DNA of 22,676 nucleotides from RGIG3994 sp045589735 (GCA_045589735.1 JAZNPQ010000070.1:1-22676), one strand, 5' to 3'. Positions 7,634-15,077 are shown, counted from the stretch's first letter. Notes: generated by a model from the letters alone, not told the origin. Numbers and translations: made by a program.

Positions 7634-8218
7634 ATGGAAAAGCTAAACATACCGTACCCGATAGTCGTTGAGGGAAAATACGACAGGGACAGACTTGACT
7701 CGATAGTAAACGGCAGAATAATCACAACAGACGGCTTCGGGATCTTCAAAAAGCAAGAAAAAATGGCACTTCTTCGCGCGCTTGCAGAAAAAACGAGAAT
7801 AATCGTACTTTCCGACAGCGACGGCGCGGGAAAGGTCATACGCTCTCATATTTCGTCGGCAATACCGAAGGAAAGACTTATACAGGTCTATACGCCGCGA
7901 ATCGAAGGCAAGGAAAAAAGAAAAGCAGAGCCGTCTAAAGAGGGAACACTCGGAGTTGAGGGAATAGACTTAAAAATACTTTACGAGCTTCTGATGCCGT
8001 ACGCCGACGGCTCGGCAATAGAAAAAGAGCGAGACAGCACTCTCTCAAAGGCTGATTTTTACGAGGCAGGACTGACAGGTAAGCCCGACAGCCGCGAGCG
8101 CAGAAACGAATTCGCAAAAAAAATAGGACTCCCCCCCGATATGACCCCGAATGCGCTCCTGTCTGCAACGAAACTACTTTTGACCTATGAAGAATTTTTG
8201 AATATTATATCAAAATAA
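7634..8218 (+). CDS. rnmV: Toprim-domain protein, ribonuclease M5-like
   Basis: A 194-residue protein resembling ribonuclease M5, which matures the 5S rRNA termini in Firmicutes. The Toprim domain occupies the first half: VVEGKYDRDRL (residues 11-21) carries the catalytic Glu (E13), and VLSDSDGAGKVIR (58-70) carries the D-x-D metal ligands. The C-terminal part (about 150-190) with SRERRNEFAKKIGL and a leucine-rich helix resembles the C-terminal domain of RnmV (DUF4093 type). It starts one base after the uppP stop and has no clear Shine-Dalgarno, so translation is probably coupled to uppP. The usual partner rsmA/ksgA is not adjacent, which leaves some doubt whether it processes 5S rRNA or is a related Toprim nuclease. 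Confidence 0.8.
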   Translation: MEKLNIPYPIVVEGKYDRDRLDSIVNGRIITTDGFGIFKKQEKMALLRALAEKTRIIVLSDSDGAGKVIRSHISSAIPKERLIQVYTPRIEGKEKRKAEPSKEGTLGVEGIDLKILYELLMPYADGSAIEKERDSTLSKADFYEAGLTGKPDSRERRNEFAKKIGLPPDMTPNALLSATKLLLTYEEFLNIISK

Positions 8219-8219
8219 A

Positions 8220-8244
8220 GGGGCTGAGTTATTAACGAAGCCCC
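8220..8244 (-). terminator. Second, weaker terminator-like hairpin between convergent operons
   Basis: A 6-bp stem GGGGCT (8220-8225) / AGCCCC (8239-8244) around a 13-base loop, starting two bases after the rnmV stop. Read leftward it is followed by TTTATTTT, so it could back up the nad-operon terminator; read rightward it lacks a T-run. Confidence 0.4.
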
Positions 8245-8249
8245 CGCGC

Positions 8250-8300
8250 AAAAAAGTTGAGGGTGAGTCAAATGCAAAAAAATGCATTTGACTCACCCTC
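8250..8300 (-). terminator. Terminator of the nadABC-niaR operon (18-bp perfect hairpin)
   Basis: The arms GAGGGTGAGTCAAATGCA (8259-8276) and TGCATTTGACTCACCCTC (8283-8300) are perfectly complementary over 18 bp around an A6 loop (T6 on the other strand). On the minus strand the stem is followed by AAC and then six T (8255-8250), as expected for a factor-independent terminator. No T-run follows on the plus strand. Confidence 0.85.
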
Positions 8301-8360
8301 TGTATCTATAAAGGATAATTTGGTAGGGGATATATTCGAATTCATTCATTGACCGTCGTG

Positions 8361-8873
8361 TTATATTTTGGGAACAATGTAATTCCTTTGGTTGAGTACC
8401 GCTTCAATTTTATCGAGAACGGCTTCGTTATCCGCACGAACGGTGTGATAGTGGTATCCGCCCGTTATATGCATCAGCTCGGTAGATTTTCCTGTTCTGA
8501 CCCCTTCCATAAACTGTTTGATATGCATAGGAGAAAAGATGTTCAACGCCGCTTCGATTTTTCCGTATACCTTATGCCATACGAACACATCTACCACAGT
8601 ACCGCCAAGAGCGACAATACAGGATAGCTCATCTTCGGTCTCTTCGGTCGTGTGCTTTACCTTGAATACTCTCTCTGCAAGTGGGGATTTCTGCATAACG
8701 TAACCTTGGCTGGTGGAAATAATTTCGTATCCCGTTCCTTTCAGAACGGTAATATCCTGTACAATGATCTGTCGTGAGATATTGAATTTCTGAGCAAGCT
8801 CGCCACCCGATATAGGCTCTTTGGACGATAAAAGTAGATTGACGATCGCTTTTCTTCTTTCTGCTACCTTCAT
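8361..8873 (-). CDS. niaR: NiaR-type transcriptional repressor of NAD biosynthesis (HTH + 3H domain)
   Basis: A 170-residue regulator of the NiaR (YrxA) family, which represses NAD synthesis or niacin uptake genes when nicotinate is present. An N-terminal winged helix-turn-helix (about residues 5-58, EPISGGELAQKFNISRQIIV) is followed by the 3H ligand/metal domain. His74, Glu82, His141 and His143 sit at the same spacing as the metal ligands I recall for the Thermotoga maritima protein (His79, Glu87, His146, His148). The ATG at 8873 has AAGGAG upstream and lies 9 bases after the nadC stop. As last gene of nadABC it probably represses its own operon. The family assignment rests on domain layout, ligand spacing and neighbours together. 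Confidence 0.93.
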   Translation of the reverse strand: MKVAERRKAIVNLLLSSKEPISGGELAQKFNISRQIIVQDITVLKGTGYEIISTSQGYVMQKSPLAERVFKVKHTTEETEDELSCIVALGGTVVDVFVWHKVYGKIEAALNIFSPMHIKQFMEGVRTGKSTELMHITGGYHYHTVRADNEAVLDKIEAVLNQRNYIVPKI

Positions 8874-8882
8874 AAGCTCTCC

Positions 8883-9734
8883 TTATATAGCATGGAGATT
8901 TTTGAGGGAGAGGTCAAGAATAGGTGAGGAGTGTGTCAGAGCGCCGCTGGAAATGTAATCCACGCCAATATCTACAAGGCGTGCCACGTTTTCTCTCGTT
9001 ACATTACCGCTACACTCGGTCTCTGCCTTGCCACGGCAAAGCTCGACCGCCTTTTTCATATCCTCAACACTCATATTATCAAGCATAATGATATCCGCAC
9101 CGGCTTCAAGGGCTTCCATCAGCATTTCAAGGTTTTCGACCTCAATCTCTATCTTGCGAACGAAAGGCGCGTATTCCTTTGCCATTCTGACCGCTTCTTT
9201 AACTCCGCCCGCAGCGCCTATGTGGTTATCCTTGAGAAGAATACCGTCGCTGAGGTTGTATCTGTGGTTGTAGCCACCGCCGACCTTGACCGAGTATTTC
9301 TCAAATATACGCATATTTGGAGTAGTTTTTCTGGTGTCGAGAAGCTTGGTCTTGCTACCTTTCAGAAGATCTGCAATCTCTCTTGTGTAGGTAGCGATAC
9401 CGCTCATTCTCTGCAAGTAGTTCAGCGCGGTTCTCTCGCCGGAAAGAAGCACACGAATATCACCGCGAACAAGACCGACCTTCTCTCCTTTTTTTACAAT
9501 GTCGCCGTCCTTGCAGTAAAAGGTTACTTCGGTATTTTCGTCAATAAGCTCGAAAACTCTCTTAAATACATCGAGACCCGCGATCACACCGTCCTGCTTA
9601 CAGATAAGGTCAACCTCTCCTGCCTGATAATGAGGCATGACCGAATTGGTGGTAATGTCCTCGCTTGTAATATCCTCTCGAAGAGCCTGTAAGATAAGCT
9701 CGTCGGCGTTCATTTTCATCGTAATATTATTCAT
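8883..9734 (-). CDS. nadC: Nicotinate-nucleotide diphosphorylase (carboxylating), quinolinate phosphoribosyltransferase
   Basis: A 283-residue type II phosphoribosyltransferase that turns quinolinate plus PRPP into nicotinate mononucleotide, the third step of de novo NAD synthesis. Conserved stretches seen: GERTALNYLQRMSGIAT (residues 99-115), LLDTRKTTPNMR (131-142) with the substrate-binding Arg/Lys, GGGYNHRYNLSDGILLKDNH (152-171), the barrel strand IMLDNMS near 220, and the C-terminal DYISSGALTHS. Length is normal. The ATG at 9734 overlaps the end of nadB by 8 bases and has GGAGAG upstream inside nadB; ATGs at codons 6 and 8 are possible but less well placed. Confidence 0.96.
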   Translation of the reverse strand: MNNITMKMNADELILQALREDITSEDITTNSVMPHYQAGEVDLICKQDGVIAGLDVFKRVFELIDENTEVTFYCKDGDIVKKGEKVGLVRGDIRVLLSGERTALNYLQRMSGIATYTREIADLLKGSKTKLLDTRKTTPNMRIFEKYSVKVGGGYNHRYNLSDGILLKDNHIGAAGGVKEAVRMAKEYAPFVRKIEIEVENLEMLMEALEAGADIIMLDNMSVEDMKKAVELCRGKAETECSGNVTRENVARLVDIGVDYISSGALTHSSPILDLSLKNLHAI

Positions 9735-11004
9735 GGCTTAATCTCTCCTTTTCTATTGCCGCAAGAACGGTTGCTTTATATTCTTCTTTATAGTTTTTGT
9801 ATTTGGATTCGTCTATGATGATATCCGTATCATCGGTCAGAGGCGAATATTTCTCGAAAATATGATGCGCTGCTCGCTTTGCAAACACAAGGCTTTCAAG
9901 CAGCGAATTGCTTGCGAGTCTGTTTCTGCCATGAACGCCGTTACAGGCGGTCTCTCCCGCTGCGTACAATCGCTCCATTGAGGTTTTACTGTACCTGTCT
10001 ACGTCAATGCCACCCATAAAATAATGCTGCGACGGAACAACAGGGATCGGCTCTTTGGTAGCATCATAGCCCTCGTCAAGACAATGCTGATAAATATTTG
10101 GGAAGTGTGTTCTGATTTCTTCCTCGGGAATGGGCGCCATAGAAAGCCACACGTGCTTACTTCCTTCCTTTTTCATTTCAGCGAATATAGCTTTTGCCAC
10201 CACGTCGCGAGGCAAGAGCTCATTGACGAAGCGTTCACCCTTGGAGTTAAGAAGGATAGCACCCTCACCGCGAACCGACTCGGAAATGAGGAATTCTCGA
10301 CTTCCTTCTTTTTCGGTATAGAGCGTGGTGGGATGAATTTGTATGTAATCGATGTGCTTAAGCTTGATGCCGTATTTCAGAGCAAGCGCGATAGCGTCGC
10401 CGGTCAGGTGCTTATAATTGGTTGAATGCTCAAAGATACCGCCGATTCCCCCGGTTGCAAGTACGGTATAATCCGCCACAATACCGGAATATACGCCGTT
10501 TTCATCGTGCCCTATGATACCGCGGCATTCGCCCGCCTCACAAATCAGGTCAACCATAGTGTAGTTTTCGATGATAGTAATATTCTCTCTGTTTCGTGCC
10601 GCTTCTAAAAGGTGTGAGGTTATCTCTTTACCGGTTTCGTCCTCATGGAAAAGGATACGTGGATGGGAGTGCGCGCCTTCTCTCGTATATGTAAATTCTT
10701 TACCGTTTTTCTCAAAACGTACGCCGAAAGACACAAGATCGGATATGACCTCTTGGGATGAATGGATCATAATGTGAACAGAGTCGGGATTGTTTTCATA
10801 GTGTCCCGCCTTCATCGTATCCTCATAGAATGAATCGTAATCATCCTCGTCACGCAAAACACAGATTCCGCCCTGAGCGAGAAAAGAGTCGCCTTTTTGT
10901 GCTTTGTTTTTTGTTACTACAATTATGTTTTTTTCTTTGGGGAGATTCAGCGCGCAGTATAGCCCCGCAACACCGCTTCCCACAATTAAGATATCGGTTT
11001 TCAT
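9727..11004 (-). CDS. nadB: L-aspartate oxidase, short form
   Basis: A 425-residue FAD protein oxidising L-aspartate to iminoaspartate, which NadA then condenses with dihydroxyacetone phosphate. It shows the dinucleotide motif VGSGVAGLYCA (residues 8-18), the GDSFLAQGGI FAD loop (38-47), TGGIGGIFEHSTN, HPTTLY, the active-site SESVRGEGA, PSQHYFMGGIDVD and SNSLLESLVFAKRAA. It is about 110 residues shorter than the E. coli enzyme: the C-terminal three-helix domain is mostly absent, as in many clostridial NadB proteins. In an anaerobe the electron acceptor is probably fumarate rather than oxygen (family knowledge). The ATG at 11004 follows the nadA stop by three bases, with GAGG upstream. Confidence 0.95.
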   Translation of the reverse strand: MKTDILIVGSGVAGLYCALNLPKEKNIIVVTKNKAQKGDSFLAQGGICVLRDEDDYDSFYEDTMKAGHYENNPDSVHIMIHSSQEVISDLVSFGVRFEKNGKEFTYTREGAHSHPRILFHEDETGKEITSHLLEAARNRENITIIENYTMVDLICEAGECRGIIGHDENGVYSGIVADYTVLATGGIGGIFEHSTNYKHLTGDAIALALKYGIKLKHIDYIQIHPTTLYTEKEGSREFLISESVRGEGAILLNSKGERFVNELLPRDVVAKAIFAEMKKEGSKHVWLSMAPIPEEEIRTHFPNIYQHCLDEGYDATKEPIPVVPSQHYFMGGIDVDRYSKTSMERLYAAGETACNGVHGRNRLASNSLLESLVFAKRAAHHIFEKYSPLTDDTDIIIDESKYKNYKEEYKATVLAAIEKERLSHE

Positions 11005-11007
11005 TTG

Positions 11008-11907
11008 TTACCTCGCAAGCTCTAACATTCTGTCAAGCGGAGCAAGCGCCGCCTGACTCGTCTCACCGCTCATATGTACTTCATTTTCCTCGGTTCTTAG
11101 AGCGTTAAGAAGATTTTTCAGCGTATTAAGCTTCATATCAGGACAACAGGGTCTTGTCCTTGGGAAATAAAAGTGCTTATTCGGATTGTCGCTTTGAAGT
11201 TTATACGCAACTCCGTCCTCTGTACAAACGATAAATTCATTTGCGGTGCTGCTGCTTGCATATGAAATAATATCCGCTGTACTTCCTATATAGTCTGAGA
11301 TAGACAAAATTTCCGCCTCGCATTCAGGGTGAGAAAGAACGAGCGCGTCGGGATGCTTTGATTTTTCTTCTTTTAACTCTGTTGCGCTGATCGCGGCGTG
11401 GATCGGGCAGCAGCCGTCGTTCAGAATTATATTCTTTTCGGGAACTTGCTCGGCAACAAATCTGCCGAGATTTTTGTCGGGAATAAAAAATATATTTTTG
11501 TTCGGTAGCGCGCGTACTATAGAAACGGCGTTGGATGAAGTTACGCAAATGTCGCTTTTTGCTTTCAACTCTGCCGTGGAATTAATGTAGCATACAACGG
11601 CAAGATCCTTGTACTTGCTTCGCATTTCGGCGATTTTTTCGTTCGTAACCATATGAGCCATGGGGCAGTCTGCTGTAAGATCCGGCATCAGCACTTTTTT
11701 GTCGGGATTAAGAATCTTTGCGCTCTCCCCCATAAAGTAAACGCCGCAGAATACAATAATATCCGCCGTGCTTTTTTTTGCGACCTTGGCAAGATAGAAG
11801 GAATCTCCTACATAATCGGCAATGTCCTGAACCTCATCGGGCGCGTAAAAATGCGCAAGAATTACCGCATTTTTTTCTTTTTTTAATTTCAATATTTGCT
11901 CTTTCAC
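11008..11907 (-). CDS. nadA: Quinolinate synthase (4Fe-4S)
   Basis: Condenses iminoaspartate and dihydroxyacetone phosphate to quinolinate. I place the start at GTG 11907 (299 residues) because AAGGA sits seven bases before it. The longer frame begins at a TTG (11943) only about five bases from the predicted transcription start and has no ribosome binding site. With this start the three likely cluster Cys fall at residues 81 (TADCPMA), 167 (DGCCPIH) and 255 (RPCCPDM), close to the C81/C168/C254 ligands known for the Thermotoga enzyme. Other motifs are ILAHFYAPDEVQDIAD, FCGVYFMGESAK, YINSTAELKA and HPEC. It is the first gene of nadA-nadB-nadC-niaR. The oxygen-labile cluster fits an anaerobic host. 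Confidence 0.94.
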   Translation of the reverse strand: MKEQILKLKKEKNAVILAHFYAPDEVQDIADYVGDSFYLAKVAKKSTADIIVFCGVYFMGESAKILNPDKKVLMPDLTADCPMAHMVTNEKIAEMRSKYKDLAVVCYINSTAELKAKSDICVTSSNAVSIVRALPNKNIFFIPDKNLGRFVAEQVPEKNIILNDGCCPIHAAISATELKEEKSKHPDALVLSHPECEAEILSISDYIGSTADIISYASSSTANEFIVCTEDGVAYKLQSDNPNKHFYFPRTRPCCPDMKLNTLKNLLNALRTEENEVHMSGETSQAALAPLDRMLELAR

Positions 11908-11954
11908 TTGACTTTCCTTTTTCTGACCTGTTGGATTTATCAATTAACTTTGGT

Positions 11955-11983
11955 ATTATATCACAAATTTTGTCATGTGTCAA
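11955..11983 (-). promoter_or_regulatory. Consensus sigma-A promoter of the nad operon
   Basis: On the minus strand TTGACA (11983-11978), exactly 17 bases, then TATAAT (11960-11955): a perfect housekeeping promoter. Initiation is expected near 11948, giving a leader of about 40 bases to the GTG start of nadA. A promoter this strong needs a repressor, which NiaR can provide. Confidence 0.9.
11970..11983. promoter_or_regulatory. Candidate NiaR operator overlapping the nadA -35
   Basis: The minus-strand sequence TTGACACATGACAA is an imperfect dyad (TTGnCA...TGnCAA, 10 of 14 positions symmetric) that includes the whole -35 hexamer. The position is ideal for repression. Assignment to NiaR comes from context (niaR is in the operon), not from a matched consensus. 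Confidence 0.35.
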
Positions 11984-11993
11984 GTTTGCTGTA

Positions 11994-12014
11994 AAGTTTT
12001 CGCGATTTTTTGCG
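11994..12014. repeat. Upstream TTTTCGC element, copy 1 (nadA promoter)
   Basis: A 21-base element, AAGTTTTCGC followed by GATTTTTTGCG on the plus strand, starts 10 bases upstream of the nadA -35. It matches 19 of 21 positions of the element in the same relative place before alaS (14921-14941). Function unknown; an A-tract UP element or a regulator site are both possible. Confidence 0.6.
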
Positions 12015-12030
12015 ATTATTTTTTTATATA

Positions 12031-12044
12031 GACACAATGCGTGT
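12031..12044. promoter_or_regulatory. Second dyad upstream of nadA
   Basis: GACAC (12031-12035), five bases, then GTGT (12040... to 12044 region) forms a short dyad about 48 bases upstream of the nadA -35. It shares the GACAC word with the dyad at the promoter and could be an accessory NiaR site. Weak evidence. Confidence 0.2.
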
Positions 12045-12095
12045 AAAAAAGCAACGACTGTTTTGCGAAATGCCTAATCATTTATAAGCATATAG

Positions 12096-12136
12096 AAAAA
12101 ATCCATCATAGACTCTCGTCCGTGATGGATTTTTTT
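12096..12136. terminator. Bidirectional-type terminator downstream of alaS
   Basis: A 13-bp stem AAAAAATCCATCA (12096-12108) / TGATGGATTTTTT (12123-12135) with a 14-base loop, flanked by A-run and T-run, so it works in either direction. It lies about 70 bases beyond the alaS stop and separates alaS from the nad promoter. Confidence 0.9.
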
Positions 12137-12206
12137 GTCATACTCGGTTAGTGCGATTTCTCCGTAAAGAACATCACGGCTTCGAGAATGGGTTTTATCT
12201 ATAATT

Positions 12207-14837
12207 TTATTTGATCATAGATTCAAGTGTTACTTTTGCTGTAGCAAGAGCCGCGTCTATCTTGTCGACGGAAGGAGCACCTGCCATTGCGGAGTCGGGA
12301 CGTCCGCCGCCCTTACCGTCCGCCGCAGCCGCAACTGCGCTGACAAGCTTTCCTGCGTGTGCGCCCGCCTTTACGGCATCGCTTCCCGCCGCCGCGATAA
12401 AGTTGAGCTTACCGTCGGTAAGTACAGCGAGAACCGCAACTGTGTCTGCCTTGTTAGCCTTGATATCATCGGCAAGTGAACGTGCCGCCGCGATATTCAT
12501 ACCGTCAAGACGTCCGCAAACGAGCTTAACGCCCCGAAGCTCAATGGCACTCGAAAGAATGGAATCAAGCTTGGTCGAAGCGAGCTTCGAGTTGAGTGTT
12601 TCGATCTCCTTCTTCTGATCCTTGATCTCTGCCATAACAGCCGCCGCGCGCTTTGCGATCTCGGAAACGTTCTGTGCCTTGATCTCCTTTGCCGTGTCAG
12701 CAATAAGAGCTTCTTTTTCGCGGAGAAGGCCGAGAACACCGTTACCTGTTACGCACTCGATACGGCGAACACCTGCGGCAACACTCGATTCGGAAACGAT
12801 CTTGAAGAGACCGACCTTTGCGGTATTGTCAACGTGAGTACCTCCGCAGAATTCCGTGGATGCGTCGCCCATCTTGACAACGCGGACAACGTTTCCGTAT
12901 TTTTCACCGAAGAGCATCATCGCGCCGAGCTTCTTCGCACTTTCAATATCTGTTTCGATCGTGTCAACAGCGATACCCTTGAGGATATTTTTGTTAACGA
13001 TAGACTCAACCTTTTCGATCTCGTCTGCAGTAAGGGCCGCAAAATGAGTAAAGTCAAAGCGTCCGCGCTGATCGTCAACGTAAGAGCCTGCCTGCTCAAC
13101 GTGTGTTCCGAGAACCTGACGGAGAGCCGCCTGGAGCAGGTGAAGAGAGGAGTGGTTTCGCATAATAGCCTGACGGCGAAGCGTGCCGACCGAGACCGCT
13201 ACAGTATCTCCGACCTTTATAGAGCCGCTCGGATTTATGCAGATATGAAGGTAAATTCCATCGGTCTTTTTGGTATCGAATACAGCGGCAGAGAAATTGT
13301 CGTTTTTGACGCTACCCGCATCACCGACCTGACCGCCGCCTTCACCGTAGCAGGGAGTCTTGTCAAGAATAAGAGTGAACTCGCCTTCGGTTACTTCGTT
13401 AACGAGCATATCGTTTGCAATGATAGCAACGACCTTAGCTTCGGCTTTGGTAGATGTGTAACCTACAAATTCCGTTACATTGATGCCTGCAAGCAGATCC
13501 TTGGAGGAATCGCTCCAACCGCCGATATTTCCGCGAGCCTCTCTTGCGCGGACTCTCTGTTCCTGCATAAGAGTCTTGAAGGTATCCTCGTCGATAGCGA
13601 GCCCCTGTTCCTCTGCGATCTCACGGGTGAGGTCGATAGGGAAGCCGTACGTATCGTAGAGCTTGAATACGTCGGCACCGTCGATCATCTTCTTGCCCTC
13701 GTCGTTAGCTGTCTTTATAAGATCGGAGAGAATGGAAAGACCTGCGTCAACGGTTGCGTCAAAACGTTCCTCTTCCATAGAGATGACCTTGAGAATGTAA
13801 TCTTTTTTCTCGGAAAGCTCGGGATATGCGCCGCAGCTTTCCTCAATGGACGTTGTTACCGTTTCAACGAGGAAGGGACGGTTGATTCCGAGAAGCTTAC
13901 CGTGACGGCAAGCGCGTCGGATTATACGGCGGAGAACGTATCCGCGGCCCTCATTGGAGGGTATAACACCGTCGCTGATCATAAACATCGCGCTTCTCGA
14001 GTGGTCGGTGATAACGCGGATGGAGATGTCGTTCTTAGCGTCATCACCGTATTTCTTGCCCGAAATGGCGCACACATTGTCGATAACTTTTCTGATGGTA
14101 TCGACCTCGAACATATTGTCAACGTCCTGCATAATGCAAGCGAGACGCTCAAGACCCATACCTGTATCAATATTCTTCTGTGCAAGCTCTGTATAGTTTC
14201 CGTTTCCGTCGTTATTGAACTGCGAGAAAACGTTGTTCCAGATCTCCATAAAGCGGTCACAGTCACAGCCCGGCTTACAGTCGGGGCTTCCACAACCGTA
14301 TTTTTCACCGCGGTCAAAATATATCTCGGAGCAGGGACCGCAAGGACCTGAGCCGTGCTCCCAGAAGTTGTCTGCCTTTCCGAGACGGACTATACGCTCT
14401 GCGGGAACACCGATGACCTTGTTCCAGATCTCAAATGCCTCTTCGTCGTTTTCGTAGATAGAGGGCCAGAGACGGTCTGCGGGTATCTCGAGAGTAACCG
14501 TCAAGAACTCCCAAGCCCACGGAATAGCCTCGTTCTTGAAATAATCTCCGAAGCTGAAGTTTCCGAGCATTTCAAAGAATGTACCGTGACGAGCGGTAAT
14601 ACCGACGCGCTCAAGGTCGGGAGTACGGATACATTTCTGGCAGGTGGTAACGCGTGTGCGCGGAGGGATCTCCTCACCCGTGAAGTATTTTTTCATAGGA
14701 GCCATTCCCGAGTTGATGAGCAGCAGCGATTTGTCGTTGTGCGGGATCAAGGGGAAGGAGGGAAGGCGAAGATGACCCTTGGATTCAAAGAAAGCAAGGT
14801 ACTTTTCGCGAAGGTCGTTAAGTGACGTCCATTTCAT
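12207..14837 (-). CDS. alaS: Alanyl-tRNA synthetase
   Basis: An 876-residue class II synthetase charging tRNA-Ala. In order: the N-terminal catalytic core starting MKWTSLNDLREKYLAFFES, with TTCQKCIRTPDLERVG and HGTFFEMLGNFSFGDYF; a Cys-rich loop CGSPDCKPGCDCDRF typical of Firmicutes enzymes; the tRNA-recognition helical domain; the editing domain with zinc/active-site ligands HSSLH (about residues 562-566) and CGGTH (664-668); and the C-Ala/DHHA1 domain ending GGGRPDSAMAGAP. The frame extends 11 codons further to an ATG at 14870, but that lies at the predicted transcription start. The ATG at 14837 matches the family N-terminus and has AAAGG upstream (spacing somewhat long). The leader is only about 36 bases, so there is no T-box riboswitch. 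Confidence 0.97.
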   Translation of the reverse strand: MKWTSLNDLREKYLAFFESKGHLRLPSFPLIPHNDKSLLLINSGMAPMKKYFTGEEIPPRTRVTTCQKCIRTPDLERVGITARHGTFFEMLGNFSFGDYFKNEAIPWAWEFLTVTLEIPADRLWPSIYENDEEAFEIWNKVIGVPAERIVRLGKADNFWEHGSGPCGPCSEIYFDRGEKYGCGSPDCKPGCDCDRFMEIWNNVFSQFNNDGNGNYTELAQKNIDTGMGLERLACIMQDVDNMFEVDTIRKVIDNVCAISGKKYGDDAKNDISIRVITDHSRSAMFMISDGVIPSNEGRGYVLRRIIRRACRHGKLLGINRPFLVETVTTSIEESCGAYPELSEKKDYILKVISMEEERFDATVDAGLSILSDLIKTANDEGKKMIDGADVFKLYDTYGFPIDLTREIAEEQGLAIDEDTFKTLMQEQRVRAREARGNIGGWSDSSKDLLAGINVTEFVGYTSTKAEAKVVAIIANDMLVNEVTEGEFTLILDKTPCYGEGGGQVGDAGSVKNDNFSAAVFDTKKTDGIYLHICINPSGSIKVGDTVAVSVGTLRRQAIMRNHSSLHLLQAALRQVLGTHVEQAGSYVDDQRGRFDFTHFAALTADEIEKVESIVNKNILKGIAVDTIETDIESAKKLGAMMLFGEKYGNVVRVVKMGDASTEFCGGTHVDNTAKVGLFKIVSESSVAAGVRRIECVTGNGVLGLLREKEALIADTAKEIKAQNVSEIAKRAAAVMAEIKDQKKEIETLNSKLASTKLDSILSSAIELRGVKLVCGRLDGMNIAAARSLADDIKANKADTVAVLAVLTDGKLNFIAAAGSDAVKAGAHAGKLVSAVAAAADGKGGGRPDSAMAGAPSVDKIDAALATAKVTLESMIK

Positions 14838-14879
14838 AGTTTTTATATACCTTTCGTAGTTTTTCAACATAGATAATAT

Positions 14880-14908
14880 ATTATATCACTATAAAATCTT
14901 TATGTCAA
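14880..14908 (-). promoter_or_regulatory. Consensus sigma-A promoter of alaS
   Basis: On the minus strand TTGACA (14908-14903), exactly 17 bases, then TATAAT (14885-14880): again a perfect consensus promoter. The expected start of transcription near 14873 rules out the upstream ATG at 14870 as a normal start. Confidence 0.9.
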
Positions 14909-14920
14909 TAATTTGAAGTC

Positions 14921-14945
14921 AAGTTTTCGCAATTTTTCGCGAAAA
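14921..14945. repeat. Upstream TTTTCGC element, copy 2 (alaS promoter), with palindrome
   Basis: AAGTTTTCGC followed by AATTTTTCGCG (14921-14941) starts 12 bases upstream of the alaS -35 and matches the nadA copy at 19 of 21 positions. It runs into a perfect 12-bp palindrome TTTTCGCGAAAA (14934-14945). The rest of this intergenic space (to about 15048) shows only a CGTAAT direct repeat with 10-bp period (14952 and 14962) and no gene. Confidence 0.6.
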
Positions 14946-15048
14946 CTAATGCGTAATTAATCGTAATGCTTTTGTCGGAAAATAAGGAGCAGATAACAGA
15001 TTGGATCGACCTCTTAAGCGTAAAAATCTGCCTGTTGAGTGAAATCTC

Positions 15049-15077
15049 TTTACAATATTCGACAAAAATGTTATAAT
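15049..15077 (+). promoter_or_regulatory. Sigma-A promoter of the LytTR regulator gene, with a Spo0A-box match
   Basis: TTTACA (15049-15054), 17 bases, TATAAT (15072-15077); initiation is expected near 15084. The spacer contains TTCGACA (15058-15064), whose complement TGTCGAA is an exact 7-base 0A box. Bound Spo0A~P there would be expected to block the promoter (inference). Confidence 0.8.

Noticed and set aside
8931..9692. 253-codon open frame antisense to nadC
   Set aside because: Fully overlapped by a well-conserved nadC; no start signal and no family resemblance.
11908..11943. TTG start extending NadA by 12 residues
   Set aside because: It would begin about five bases after the predicted transcription start without a Shine-Dalgarno, whereas GTG at 11907 has AAGGA at good spacing.
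12834..14351. 505-codon open frame antisense to alaS
   Set aside because: It lies wholly inside alaS in the opposite strand, has no ribosome binding site or recognisable domain, and its openness follows from the alaS codon pattern.
14838..14880. T-box riboswitch before alaS
   Set aside because: The predicted transcription start leaves only about 36 bases of leader, far too short for a T-box, and no terminator/antiterminator pair is visible.
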